From Pezicula radicicola (lineage: Eukaryota; Ascomycota; Leotiomycetes; Helotiales; Dermateaceae): 64,000 nucleotides of DNA. Position numbers and translations under genes: made by a program. Below, in pieces: positions 48,872 to 58,969 of this stretch. The stretch is from the NCBI GenBank assembly GCA_003008705.1, contig PDUO01000014.1, positions 27,608-91,607 of the forward strand. The letters run 5' to 3'. Every line of letters starts with the position of its first letter. The first letter of the stretch is position 1. Under the pieces are notes generated by a model. That model did not search any database and had not been told where the DNA came from. It saw nothing but the letters and a program-made list of their open reading frames with translations.

Positions 48872-49823
48872 TTAAACTGAAAATTCAACCGCCTTCGCTT
48901 CGTCAATAAAGCTTCTGTACTTTGCTAGAGCATCCTGAAGTTCGCCTCCCTCACCACAGTACTCGATGACCTGCAGGATTTAAAGTTAGTAATGTTCTGG
49001 AGTTTATTTACTCATCGACTTGGTTTAAGTAATCAAAACTCTAAACTTCCTAGATGTAAAAAGCATGAATAAGGTCTTACCTGCTCTGGGCAACGGCCGA
49101 TGAAATTCTCTGGATCCAACATCTCGTCAATCTCATCATAAACAGGCTTGAAATAAACGGCTGCCTTGATTCTTTCAATCAAATCGTTCTTGCCGCCCTC
49201 TTTCTTCACAACGTGCTAATCTTGTAGACCTTATCCAAGCCTGACTTGCTAGCTAGTATCTGGTTTAACTTGTCAATCTTGGCTCCATCGCCATTGAAGA
49301 TCTCCAATGATGCTCTATTCTTCAAGTCAGTTACGAAACTTTCCAATCGAAACAGGTTTTATTACTGTGTTCCGGTTGTTCCCTGGGCGCCTCGGAAACG
49401 CAGGTCAGCTCTAATTTTCTCAATGTCTTCCAAATCCATCATGAGATCTATAGGTAGAAGTCCGAATTAGCTTACTCCTTCCTTATTATAGAGTGGAAAG
49501 CGGTAGTTTTACTCACCTTGGACCCATTGCGAGGCTCTTCTTCCTACCTGTTTGTGGTTAGATAATTAGCAAGTGTTTCTCTCATTGTAGGTTGAATAGA
49601 GACTAGGGGAAGTACGGTGATAAGCTGAGCGGGTTGATCGTGGGTATAGCGTAGAGTTGGCATATCTAAACATAAATTAGTTATGAAAATTTGGTTCATT
49701 ATTAGGCTTTTTTTACCCTTGTATTCAATTGCGAACTCAGACAACTTGAAAATAACTGTCACGCATCTCCTGCGAGGCATAGCGTGATGCGAGGGGAGAT
49801 TGGTAGTTGTCGTTGGCCGACAT
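48872..49823 (-). pseudogene. Adenylosuccinate lyase pseudogene with internal deletions
   Basis: Pieces of a purine-synthesis adenylosuccinate lyase (ADE13 type) appear in order. First is the N terminus (NYQSPLASRYASQEMRD, from 49823). Then KLSEFAIEYK, MPTLRYTHDQPAQL, GRRASQWVQ and [20 protein letters not shown] follow, then GTTGTQ-ASLEIFNGDGAKID and KVYKIS. The C-terminal part is [14 protein letters not shown]...FIGRCPEQ, ending near 48872. The introns between several pieces keep good GT...AG borders. Two coding stretches are missing. About 80 residues are lost after SYF (near 49750). Roughly 200 residues are lost after KVYKIS (near 49214), including the signature SSxMPxKxNP catalytic loop. 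Both junctions shift the frame. A working copy must exist elsewhere, because the enzyme is essential for purine synthesis. Confidence 0.8.
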
Positions 49824-51058
49824 GGTGAAGGTAATCCAAATGGATGATAATGTTGTTGTTTGAGAGAGGAAGAAGATGCGCAATGGAAGTCGGCAAGTGG
49901 CCTTAAGTAGTTGTTGGAGGGATTCACAGTTTTAGTTGTCAGCACATGGAAGTGAATATTGAAGTCTCATACATCCCACTCGACCCCGCGTTCCTCCACA
50001 TTTTTTTCTGCCATATTTAATTACGCGCTAACCCTCATATAGCTTCACATTGGTAGCTGTATCTTCACCGCCTTTGGCACCACACCGTTGCAATTGTCAC
50101 GACTCGTGCCTCTTTCCCCCGGAGTCTGTCGCGCAAGATGATAGGTCATCACGATATTACAGTACAATTTGCCGTGCAAGGAGACGGATCCGATAAACCT
50201 TCCAAAACACCGGCATCAAGTGAGTTACTGAATAGTCGAAATAAAGTGAATTTTCGAACCCAATTGGGTTAAGTTACTCAGGAACTGAATTATTCAGAAA
50301 ATTAGTTAGCTATTTAAATGAAGTGGGTTACACAGCAACTACGAAGTACGTAAAGTGAATTACAGAAATCAACTGAGTCATCCCAATTTTGAATAACTTA
50401 GATGGCAAAACCACAAGACCTCAAAAAAGAAATCATTTATCAAAAATTCTACTGCTTAAAAAAAACTGCTTTTAAGTATATTCTGCAGCTGAGCGACTTA
50501 AGAACCAAGCCGCTTTTCTAGCTTGCGGTTTCTTCCTTCAACTTTAGCCTCTTGGATAGCAGGGCAAGGTTTTCCTCCAACAGCAATGCTGAGAAAAGTG
50601 GTTGAAGAAAAATATAGAGGTGAGAGATGATAGTGTGGTAAGCAATTTAATAATCACTCTGATAAAATACTATACCATAATACGCACACCCACCCAACTC
50701 AAGAAAAAAGTCTTCAGCAAGTCAACATAGTTACTCACTCCCATAAACTTGTTCTATATCACCCAAGTAACAAAACACAAAAAAGTTCAAGTCAAATTCG
50801 TCAATTCAACTATTCAAAAAAAGGGTATGCTAGCTTTACAAAATAAGGAAAAGAAAAGAAGACGATATAAAAAAAAACACGATCCAGCGCAAATGAGCAA
50901 GCTCAAAACCATGACCAAATCCAACATCTACATCCAGTCTCAGACTCAGACTCGTCCTGTTCTCCCATCTAGCAAGCTAGATGAAATGAACTTCTAGTTC
51001 GAACACTCGATAGCGTCAAGCTTTATCACATGATTGTGAATGTGATTTGATGGGGTAT
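49824..51058. other. Intergenic, no firm gene
   Basis: A plus-strand frame at 50749-50997 (Lys/Gln-rich, 82 codons) has no signal peptide, family match or splice context, and I do not call it. The stretch 50215-50400 repeats short 'agtgaatt' and 'agttact' words. Nothing else stands out. Confidence 0.4.
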
Positions 51059-51395
51059 CTAGCAGAGAGATTTCTGTAAGATGATATGTTAGTTTGTTGT
51101 TGTTTTTTTGGATCTCTATGATCGGAGAGGAGAGGAAGAAGAAAAAAGAGTGACTTACGCATTTCTTGAGGCATGCAGTTTGTGCGAGGGCTAGAACAGT
51201 GGAGTTGCAGGTTACGTCGCACTGTAGAAATGATGTTAGTTTTGATTTTTATAGAAGTGAGGTGAGGAGGGGATGTAGAAAATAACGTACAGCGATAGTG
51301 CAGATGGACTTCTTCTCCAAATCCTCAGCTGGCGCGGCAGTTGGGAGGGCTGCAACGGCAGCGACGAAGAGGGTGACGAAGTAGATGAATTGCAT
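51059..51395 (-). CDS. Small secreted cysteine-rich peptide precursor, copy 1
   Basis: Three exons (51395-51291, 51221-51159, 51073-51059) encode 60 residues. The start is the ATG at 51395, followed by a clear signal peptide (about 1-17, ending VAALPTA). A short pro-segment ends in Lys-Lys (28-29), a possible Kex2-type site. The mature part, about 31 residues, has six cysteines in the pattern C-x3-C-x3-C-x11-C-x3-C-x3-C (C32, C36, C40, C52, C56, C60). That suits a disulfide-linked helical hairpin. The last exon has only five codons (KSLC and stop). A TATAAAG box lies about 160 bp upstream (51559-51553). It is a paralogue of the gene at 53931. The family is unknown to me. A secreted effector or antimicrobial role is only a guess. 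Confidence 0.78.
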
Positions 51396-53930
51396 ATTTG
51401 CGGTTTGAAAGTTGGGAAGATTGAAGATTGGAAGTGGAAGTGGAAATGGTATTGAAGTGAAGGTAAAGTGTTGAAGTGTTGAAGTGAAGTGAAGATAGAA
51501 TGAAGAAGTGAAGATGTTGATGATGAGTTAAAAAGATAGGAATTCTCGTTGTCTTTATACTTAATTCTCTCTATCTGAAGGAAGGTATTTGGATCTCATT
51601 GAGTACCATACCTAGTGCAAGTGAGGAGTTGTGAGCCGAAGGTACTGCGTAGGTAGAGTGTGCCCATAGGTTTCAGCATCATCCTACCAAGATTCACATG
51701 GAAGGATCTAAGCCTCGTAGAAAGCCTACAGAATACTCCTCAAGGGGCTGTATAACCCCATTCTCGTCTACTTCGTGCACAGAGGATTGAAAGCTCCTAC
51801 CCCACAGGCCCACATAGAAACTCTAAACTTTTGGACATCGGGTTTTCTTTCCACCTTACTGTACTGTAAATGACACCTGATCTTGCAAAGTGGAGATATG
51901 TCGATGAAACTTGGAGGATTAGAGGAACATCTGAATTGACTACTTGGATATTCCTCTGTTGGATGAATTTGAGCTTGGTATGCTCGTATAGCCTTGTGAG
52001 GCTTGATCTGTCTTTGAGTTTTCAGGTTATGATGTAACGATGTACCTATGTATCATAGTGACAGATCGACCGCTTTGCGAGTCTTCTAAGGAGTTCTAGT
52101 GTAGATTTGAGGGTACTTGGTACGGACTTTGCTTGAGGTGTTTTGGGTTCTGAAAAGCGTGGTGAAATTTTCGCTCAAATTCCCCTAAGGTATTCAAGCT
52201 ATTCAAAGTGGAAAGTATAGTCTATCGAAAGAGAAAAGTAACGTGTCTGTGGAAATCCTTCCAGTCAATCAAATCGGAAGCTGCTAGACTTCAAGCGGGA
52301 TTCTGGAAGAAATGCCTTGGCATCTGAAACTAGGATGCTTCTCCACATAGCCCCGCCAACCCTAATCTAGTAACTGTCAAAGTCTCCACATGACCTAGAA
52401 ATCCTCCGGGCATCTAGATTTCCTGATTAGGCCTTGTTGAGAAAGCCTGTGAGCCTTGCTGTGCGTGAAGCCTTGTGGCGAGGGTAGGATTAAGCGAGCC
52501 GGCACTCGGAGTCCGGATAATTGTAGGCATGGAAGTACCTACTGTATCCGTGAAAAGATCTACCCATGGGATCGTGAACTTTGGTGGTTATGAACTCAGT
52601 GCATACCGGATGACTGGAGATACTGGTATGACACTTGCATCCTTGTATTCTTGAGACTGGGAGGTCCTAGCTTGTCCAATGGCTGCTATTTAGGATCATA
52701 TTATGATCCTTTTTACTCTATCTACCAGCAGGTAGCTAGCTGAAAGATAAGTCCGGACTTCTTTAGCAATGACCATAGGACATGTCAATTGGTATTCCAT
52801 CTCATCGTAGCCAGTTACTAGCAATTTTTGGTATTGGATACGCGCTTTTACCCGTGGTCTGGCGTTGTCTTCATACTTTTGCTTATTTTATTTAAGCAGC
52901 GCTCCCGATGAACCCGAGGAAAGTTAGTAAGGATAAATCTCTTGGCTGGTGCCGTTCTGGAGGCTGAACTCTAAAGTGTGGAGGGTCTGGGGGTTGACAA
53001 GGCTTAGTCTTCCTACGGATCCACCCGAGGAACCCCTGTAACTATGCGTTGAGTTGCCAACCAGACACGAGGTCTTCCTTTAGATCTTTGATACAGCACA
53101 TTCACTCTGTATCTTTTGGGTGAGGTAAAAACGACAGAAAAAGTGTTAGGTGAAGTTGCCTAGAGTTAAATTATCTTTTGATTTATTTTCAAGAAATTTA
53201 TTCATCAAATCTTAATATCAAAACTAGTTACCTATGGGCTCATTACTTCGTTGTCCACTCGCAATATTAAGCTCCACCTGTTCAACAGTGCTGTTTTAAT
53301 CTCAGCCCCAAGTTTCGCCTGATTTATTTATCTCATTCAACTTTAGCCGCTATCTATACTGAGCCTCTTAAACATGTTTGTGGATCAAACGTAGCAGAAG
53401 GGATGCATGCTCGCTTAGCGAAGGGATTTTTGCAGTGCTAAAGTTCAGCCACTAAACCCTGTAAATCAGGCGAGTTGGGGCAACAATTCCTACAGCACAT
53501 GATGGGGATAGTTGCTAGACAAGATAACCAACAACAGATAGTGAAAGAATAATGGACCAAGACACTGGAGGAGGGGAACTCTGAATGCTTCCCTCTTGAG
53601 AAGGGGTGAGATCCTGCTGGTTTCAAAGATTGGCAGCTTGGCAACTACGGATCTTGAGGCAAGGCGTTTTTTTTTCCAAACCTTTCTAATCGAGCTCAAT
53701 CTCCAAAGAACTCAACAAGTTGTCGATTTACGGAGGCTACAATTGCTATATAAAACTTTATCTCTCCCATTTTATTTTTCTCATCATCAACTCATCATCT
53801 CCTCATTCCAACAACAGCTTCTTCACTTCACTTTACCCCTTCCTTCACTTCAATCAACTTTCTTGCCGGCTCAAGTCTTCTATACCATCTTCAACCAACC
53901 AACCCAATACCTAACCAACTAACCGTCAAT
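51396..53930. promoter_or_regulatory. Divergent spacer between the two secreted-peptide genes
   Basis: This 2.5-kb stretch between the divergent peptide genes has no coding signal. Both ends hold similar promoters: a TATA box about 160-185 bp from the ATG (TATAAAG at 51559-51553 minus; TATATAAA at 53747-53754 plus). Pyrimidine-rich leaders follow that share 'ctcatcatcaac' and 'cttcacttcactt'. The middle shows no feature I can name. Confidence 0.55.
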
Positions 53931-54298
53931 ATGCAATTCTTCAAGACCATCACCATCGTCGCTCTCTTCGCTGCTTCCGCAGTCTCTGCTGTCCCAGCTC
54001 CAGCTGCCTTCCCAGGTGCTCCCGGAGAGCTCCACAAGCGTACTTGCGGTACTCTCACAGGCACTGCTTTGAAAGTCTGCCAGACTGCTTGCCAGGCCGT
54101 TTGCGTAAGCTTCCTCTTCTACCTCTCTTCTACTAAATCTCTTTGCTAATAATTTTTCAGAACGCTGCATCTGTGGGTATCGCTCAACAGGCTTGCAGTG
54201 CCGCTTGCACAGCCGGAGTAAGTACCTCTCTCTAAACCCCACCCTGCACACTTCAAAAGCAATTTACTAACTATTCTTCTCAATAATAGCCTTTGTAG
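53931..54298 (+). CDS. Small secreted cysteine-rich peptide precursor, copy 2
   Basis: Three exons (53931-54104, 54161-54217, 54290-54298) encode 79 residues. A signal peptide (about 1-20, ending SAVSA) and a Pro/Ala-rich pro-segment end in Lys-Arg (36-37), a canonical Kex2 site. The mature peptide of 42 residues has C39-x10-C50-x3-C54-x3-C58-x11-C70-x3-C74. The central C-x3-C-x3-C-x11-C-x3-C core is identical in spacing to copy 1. The sixth cysteine is N-terminal here and C-terminal in copy 1. The last exon is 9 bp (two codons and stop). The intron after C58 directly follows a CxxxC unit, as the second intron of copy 1 does. There is no known family match. A role as a secreted effector is possible but inferred only from size, secretion and cysteines. 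Confidence 0.8.
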
Positions 54299-55657
54299 AT
54301 GGTTTAACAAGATCGGGACATTTCATCATTGTATTATCTTACATTTCATTTCGTTTCATTGGGCATAGATTTTTTTTGGATGTTGAAGCTGGGTACTTTT
54401 GGGGTTTAGAAGCTGGGCTTTGGCATCTGGACTTGATGGGGGCCTTCTTAAGTTGGGACTGGGGACGCCTGATTGATAGCTTGGGCTACTGAACATGGAT
54501 TAGTTATTCGCTAGACAATATAACATAAATTTTCCGAAAGACCTCTCAATTAAAACTGCTCTTCCCTTGTGATTTCAAATGAGAACAATAAAGGTGGCCT
54601 AACAAACCTTATAATTTGGTTTTCCCACTGCTACATAGCCGGTTGGTGGATAACAAGCAATACTCATTTTGAGTACAGTATAGTTACAAAGTTTTCATAT
54701 TTAGCCCTCAAAATGCATAATCACACCTAAGTTGTCAAATTACTAAGCCGTCCAATTTGAACCAAAATCTATTAGAATAATACAAAAAAAATACGCATGT
54801 GAGTTTCAAACCAGCCCACGAAATCCACATCAATTAATTCAGCGCAAATTCCCGCGCTCGCTAAACAAAAAAATTGATCCAAGCTCCAACGCATACTACT
54901 CGTAAAGCCAATATCCTCGCCCATTTCTGCTACAATCCCATTCCATCCATTCCTTCCACACCTCGTTTTAGCCTTCTCTCTCTCCAATTCCCATCAACTG
55001 ATATCCCATCGTGACCCAAAAGCACAACAAAAGCCCAAAATCCATTCGAGCGTATCCCGGCAACACAAGACGAGGGTTCCTCGCTTCCGTCGATCAGGAG
55101 GCAGGGCGGTACTTGTCTGATCCCTCAGAACCTCGCCTCCTTCCACCGCCCCATCAACAATTCAATCAACCACAAACTCCTATTATGCAATCGACTAGGG
55201 CAGAAAACAAGGTCATAGCCAAGGCCCGGGAAGCCTAACAGACTCTAAATCTGCACAAAGATACTCGAGTAATGCTTAGGATGTATAAGGTTGTCCTGTT
55301 AGGCACAATTCCACCAGTTCTGCAATATTTAAGCTTTATGCCAAGTTTCATGTCCCTTTTGGACCATGTACACCATGGCACAACAGACAGTAGTTCGATG
55401 GATCTGTGTTTGATCCTTAACGCAATGTGGTACCGTACTGATATTCAGCTCCAGCGATGAACGAAATTTTTTTCGCCCCATCTGCTTTCTATAAATGCCA
55501 GTTGTTCTGTTTGCCAAGTTTTGATTTCTCTTTTTCTCTTCATCGTCACAATCCCATCCCCATTTACTTCACTGTCAACAAAAACCTTCTAAACAGAATC
55601 CTCTTTTGCTTCTACACTATTATCACTAGTTGAATTATTGCTTCTAAACAATACACA
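54299..55657. other. Intergenic, no gene seen
   Basis: The first part is the 3' region of the peptide gene. An open frame at 55011-55238 lacks an ATG start and a family match. The part next to 55658 is pyrimidine-rich and is probably the leader of the next gene. Confidence 0.45.
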
Positions 55658-56328
55658 ATGGCCACCCCAACTCACGTCACACTACGAGTCCTTCAGACAA
55701 TCTCCTCCATCGTCGTCCTCGGTCTCTCATCTTACAGTAAGTTTTCTCAATCCCTCATACCTCCATTCCATACAAAAACAAAAGACTAACAAACTCGCCA
55801 GTCACAAAAACACATACCGTAACATTAATCCACGAAGGTCCCCGCCACCTCTGGAACGAAGTCTCAGTCCTCGTTTTCATCTCCTCCCTAGCAATCGTCA
55901 CAATCTACGCCGTAGAATTTATTCCCTACTTCACCAAAAAAGGTATACTCCCCCTTCCATCCCTCTCCCATCCCTCACACCCATCCAAATTCCCCAAATT
56001 CCCCCGAAAACAAAAAATAAAACAAACACTAACACAAAAAAAAGCACTAAACCCCTACATCCTCTTCCTCTCGCAAGCCCTAATCGGAGGTCTCTACTTC
56101 GGAACCTTCATAGCAATGGCAGTCTCCGTATCAAAAATTCATCACTGTTCTGGAAGTATGTGTTCTATATTAAGAGCAGATGTTGTATTTGCTGCACTCA
56201 GTTATGCATTTTTTATTACGAGTGCTACTATTCAGGCTATTTCGATATCGAGGGCTAAGAAGCAGGAGATGTCTGTTAAGGAGATTGGGGATGTGGAGAG
56301 TGAGGGGGGAAGGAAGAGTTTTGCTTGA
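55658..56328 (+). CDS. Four-helix membrane protein (MARVEL-like)
   Basis: Three exons (55658-55736, 55802-55942, 56045-56328) encode 167 residues. The start is the ATG at 55658 (MATPTHVTLR). Four hydrophobic helices are visible: about 9-26 (VLQTISSIVVLGLSS), 48-68 (VSVLVFISSLAIVTIYAVEF), 78-100 (ILFLSQALIGGLYFGTFIAMAVSV) and 112-135 (ADVVFAALSYAFFITSATIQAI). A short loop between helices 3 and 4 carries two cysteines (HHCSGSMC). The C-terminal tail is charged and cytosolic. The layout is that of fungal MARVEL-domain proteins, which sit in plasma-membrane or vesicle membranes. The assignment rests on topology only, and no function can be given. Confidence 0.72.
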
Positions 56329-56974
56329 GTGGGTGGGAATGTGATTTCAGGGGTTGGTTATTGGGTTGGATATTGGGTTGGATATTGGGCTCTACGTATA
56401 TAGGATATCTTGTGGTTTGGGACTGGGATGGAGGGACTGGACTTGGACTAGGTGGCTGGCGTTGCTTATTTATTTTGTGTTTTATTAGCCGGGGATATGG
56501 ATGGGGTCGGAGAAGCAACACAGAGCTTATGTTATGATATATGAATGAATTAACTACCTTCCGCCTTCAAAGAAGCAGATAAATTATGTTAGAGAACCTT
56601 TTTACCCAGCTAACAATATGCAGCACTATCTTTTCCTGATAGTGTTTTGAAGTTAGGAGCAGCTGGTTACAATCAACAATATTGCGCTTATGCAAATCAC
56701 ATTGTATGCTATTTACCTTCTAAAGAGGTAGCTGCTTGGCCACAGATAGATTGAGTACGTTTTCAGCTTACATTCGTCACTCGCTGCCAACAATAAACAT
56801 TATCACTCTTGTTCACTCTTTACACATTTTGATTTTATACATCTTCAACTCCGAACAACCTTTAAGAGAACACCTCTCAAGAAAACAACCTATTCTCCGC
56901 TTCCATCCAGATCAGCCTTAAACCATAACCAACATTGAAATAACTTTTTGTCAAACTTGTCTTCCAAATCTACA
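56329..56974. other. Intergenic between the membrane-protein and 2EXR genes
   Basis: The first 120 bp contain 'ggttggatattg' in two or three tandem units (about 56352-56390). The rest looks like an ordinary promoter region for the gene at 56975. Confidence 0.45.
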
Positions 56975-57977
56975 ATGAAAAGCAAGGGAAAATCCTCAAG
57001 CACAGCAACCACTTCCGCAGAAGCCCCAACCCACGATCTCAAAGAGCACTTTTCAAATACAATGGCCATCTCTCCCAAAGTCGCAGCAATCTTCTCCAAA
57101 CAAATCCTCCCCGAGCTTCTCTCCATAACACCAAAGAAACCAGCAGATATAGACAGAGCAGCAACAATCAGAGGTTTCCACAAACTCTCCACCGAGTTGT
57201 AAGTTTTCCCTTCCACCCACCTTCAACAAATTCCAAATTCGTATTAAAAAGCCCCTCCCCCCCCCCAAACTCTCACTTTTGAACACAACAAAACTAAATA
57301 AGAGAAACTTTCAATACAGACGTCTAAAAATCTGGGAATACTTCGACGATCTTCATGATCCCGAAGTTGAGATTCATTTCAGAGAACGCGCTGCAGATGA
57401 TACATATACAGGCTCAGGTATCGGCGCAGCTTTCGCTCCCAAATTCACACCAAGACTCATTTCTACTGTTCCAGCCGTCTTGCATATCTGTCGTGAGTCG
57501 AGAGATGTCGGATTGAAGAGATATCAGGATTGTTTCGGCTTGGATGATGAAGTTGATGGAATCATTTATATGAATCCTGATACTGATACATTGGTTCTTC
57601 GATTTCGTCCGCTTATCGATAAGACGTATAGTGAGAATGGAGGACTACAGAAGACTTGGTCACACCTAATGCGGCTTTTTGAATGGACGAGTCTCCATGA
57701 TGCGTATCCTGAATCGACCGATACAGGACCTTGGGTTGATACGATTCCTCGGGCTGTGCATGGGTTTGCTCACTCCAAGAAAGTGGGTGCTTGTGGAAGT
57801 TCTTGGCCTGGACGTGCTGGTGAGGTCTTTCTTGTTATCAAGGGATTTGAAGAGTCAAATTGGTGGGAGGGGCTTGATGGCGTGCCTCTTCCTCATTCGG
57901 ATGGAGTCGAGCCGTTTATGGAAGAACAAGATAATATCCGGAGATGGGACAGCGTCTGGGAGGAGCTGTTATTGTGA
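56975..57977 (+). CDS. 2EXR domain protein
   Basis: Two exons (56975-57198, 57320-57977) encode 293 residues. The start is the ATG at 56975 (MKSKGKSSST). The intron splits the family hallmark F-x-L-x-x-E-L-R-x-x-I-W: the first exon ends FHKLSTEL and the second continues RLKIWEY. A conserved VLHICRESRDVGLKRY block follows at about 125-140, and then an IYMNPDTDTLVL strand. Both are typical of 2EXR proteins, a family that is very large in Leotiomycetes and Sordariomycetes and has no established function. The intron holds a run of about ten C. No signal peptide or membrane helix is seen, so the protein is probably intracellular. Confidence 0.82.
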
Positions 57978-58969
57978 AGCGGCTTTTGAAGACAGAAGAA
58001 CTGGATTGAAAGACGTTGCGGGGAGTTTTTTTTATTTGGTGGGAAAGGAGAGCCTCGCAGGGAAGTGTAGCGAGGGAATGAGTGCAATCAGAATATGCTG
58101 GTATTATGAGAGGTTTATAGGAATAGTCCTATCATCTTACTGAACTATTGCTACTAGGTCAAAAGGTTCATTATTGGGGGACAGGTTTATTTAATGGAAA
58201 TAGATCATTCAATATTTAAAGGTTAAAAGTTATCGAACAACACATTAATGGTTAATATAGAAACCATGTCATCCTCTTAGAGCTTCTCACTTTAAGCAGC
58301 AAACATTCTGTATTTATTATCAAATCAAAGATATAATAAAAAGATAAGACAGTTACTATTACTAGAAGGTTATAAACGTCAGCTAAAAAAGTACTCAGTC
58401 TACCTCTAGGTAAGTGGCTATTATTTTAGAAGAAGAGTATACAAAGTATTTACTATAAAATCAATAAAAGTAACTAGAATACTTTAAAACTCTTAACCAC
58501 TCCTACTATCTTTATTCTATATCCTAAGATTCTAAGTTTACTTAATGACTACTTTTATCAAAATCAATACTTAAATCGTACGCGCTCCCTACAACAGTTT
58601 AAGATTTATTAATTTAAGCGACACTACTCCGTACTACAGTAAAGAAGACTCCTGTAAGCACAACATTAGACGAGCCGTATATTTACATTTCATTTCTAGG
58701 CTGTTCAAGAGAGGGAAAGAATGCTGTCTATTTTCACATTCAATTGTACCACAAGTTTACATCAGCAGCTACATTTGTTCACGGACCTACGAATTTTTGA
58801 GACCATTAGGCTTAATGATAGGCGACTCATTGACTTGATTTCTACCAATCTGGGTACGTCATATTTACAGGGCAATCAAGTATGCTCATCCATGTCCTAA
58901 CCATCCGCGTATTCCCAATGCTGCCATTTTTGTTCCAGGCAAACTCCTTCCCATCCCAATGCATTAAAA
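57978..58969. other. Intergenic, AT-rich
   Basis: Positions 58190-58660 are markedly A+T-rich with few open codons, but CpA and TpG still occur, so this is not the complete RIP seen at 1-2045. It may be a partly mutated repeat remnant. No gene is seen. Confidence 0.4.

Noticed and set aside
50749..50997. Possible small Lys/Gln-rich protein
   Set aside because: It has no signal peptide, no homology, AT-biased composition and no splice or promoter support.
55011..55238. Open frame of 75 codons rich in Pro/Arg
   Set aside because: It starts with GTG, not ATG, and has no neighbouring exons or family match.
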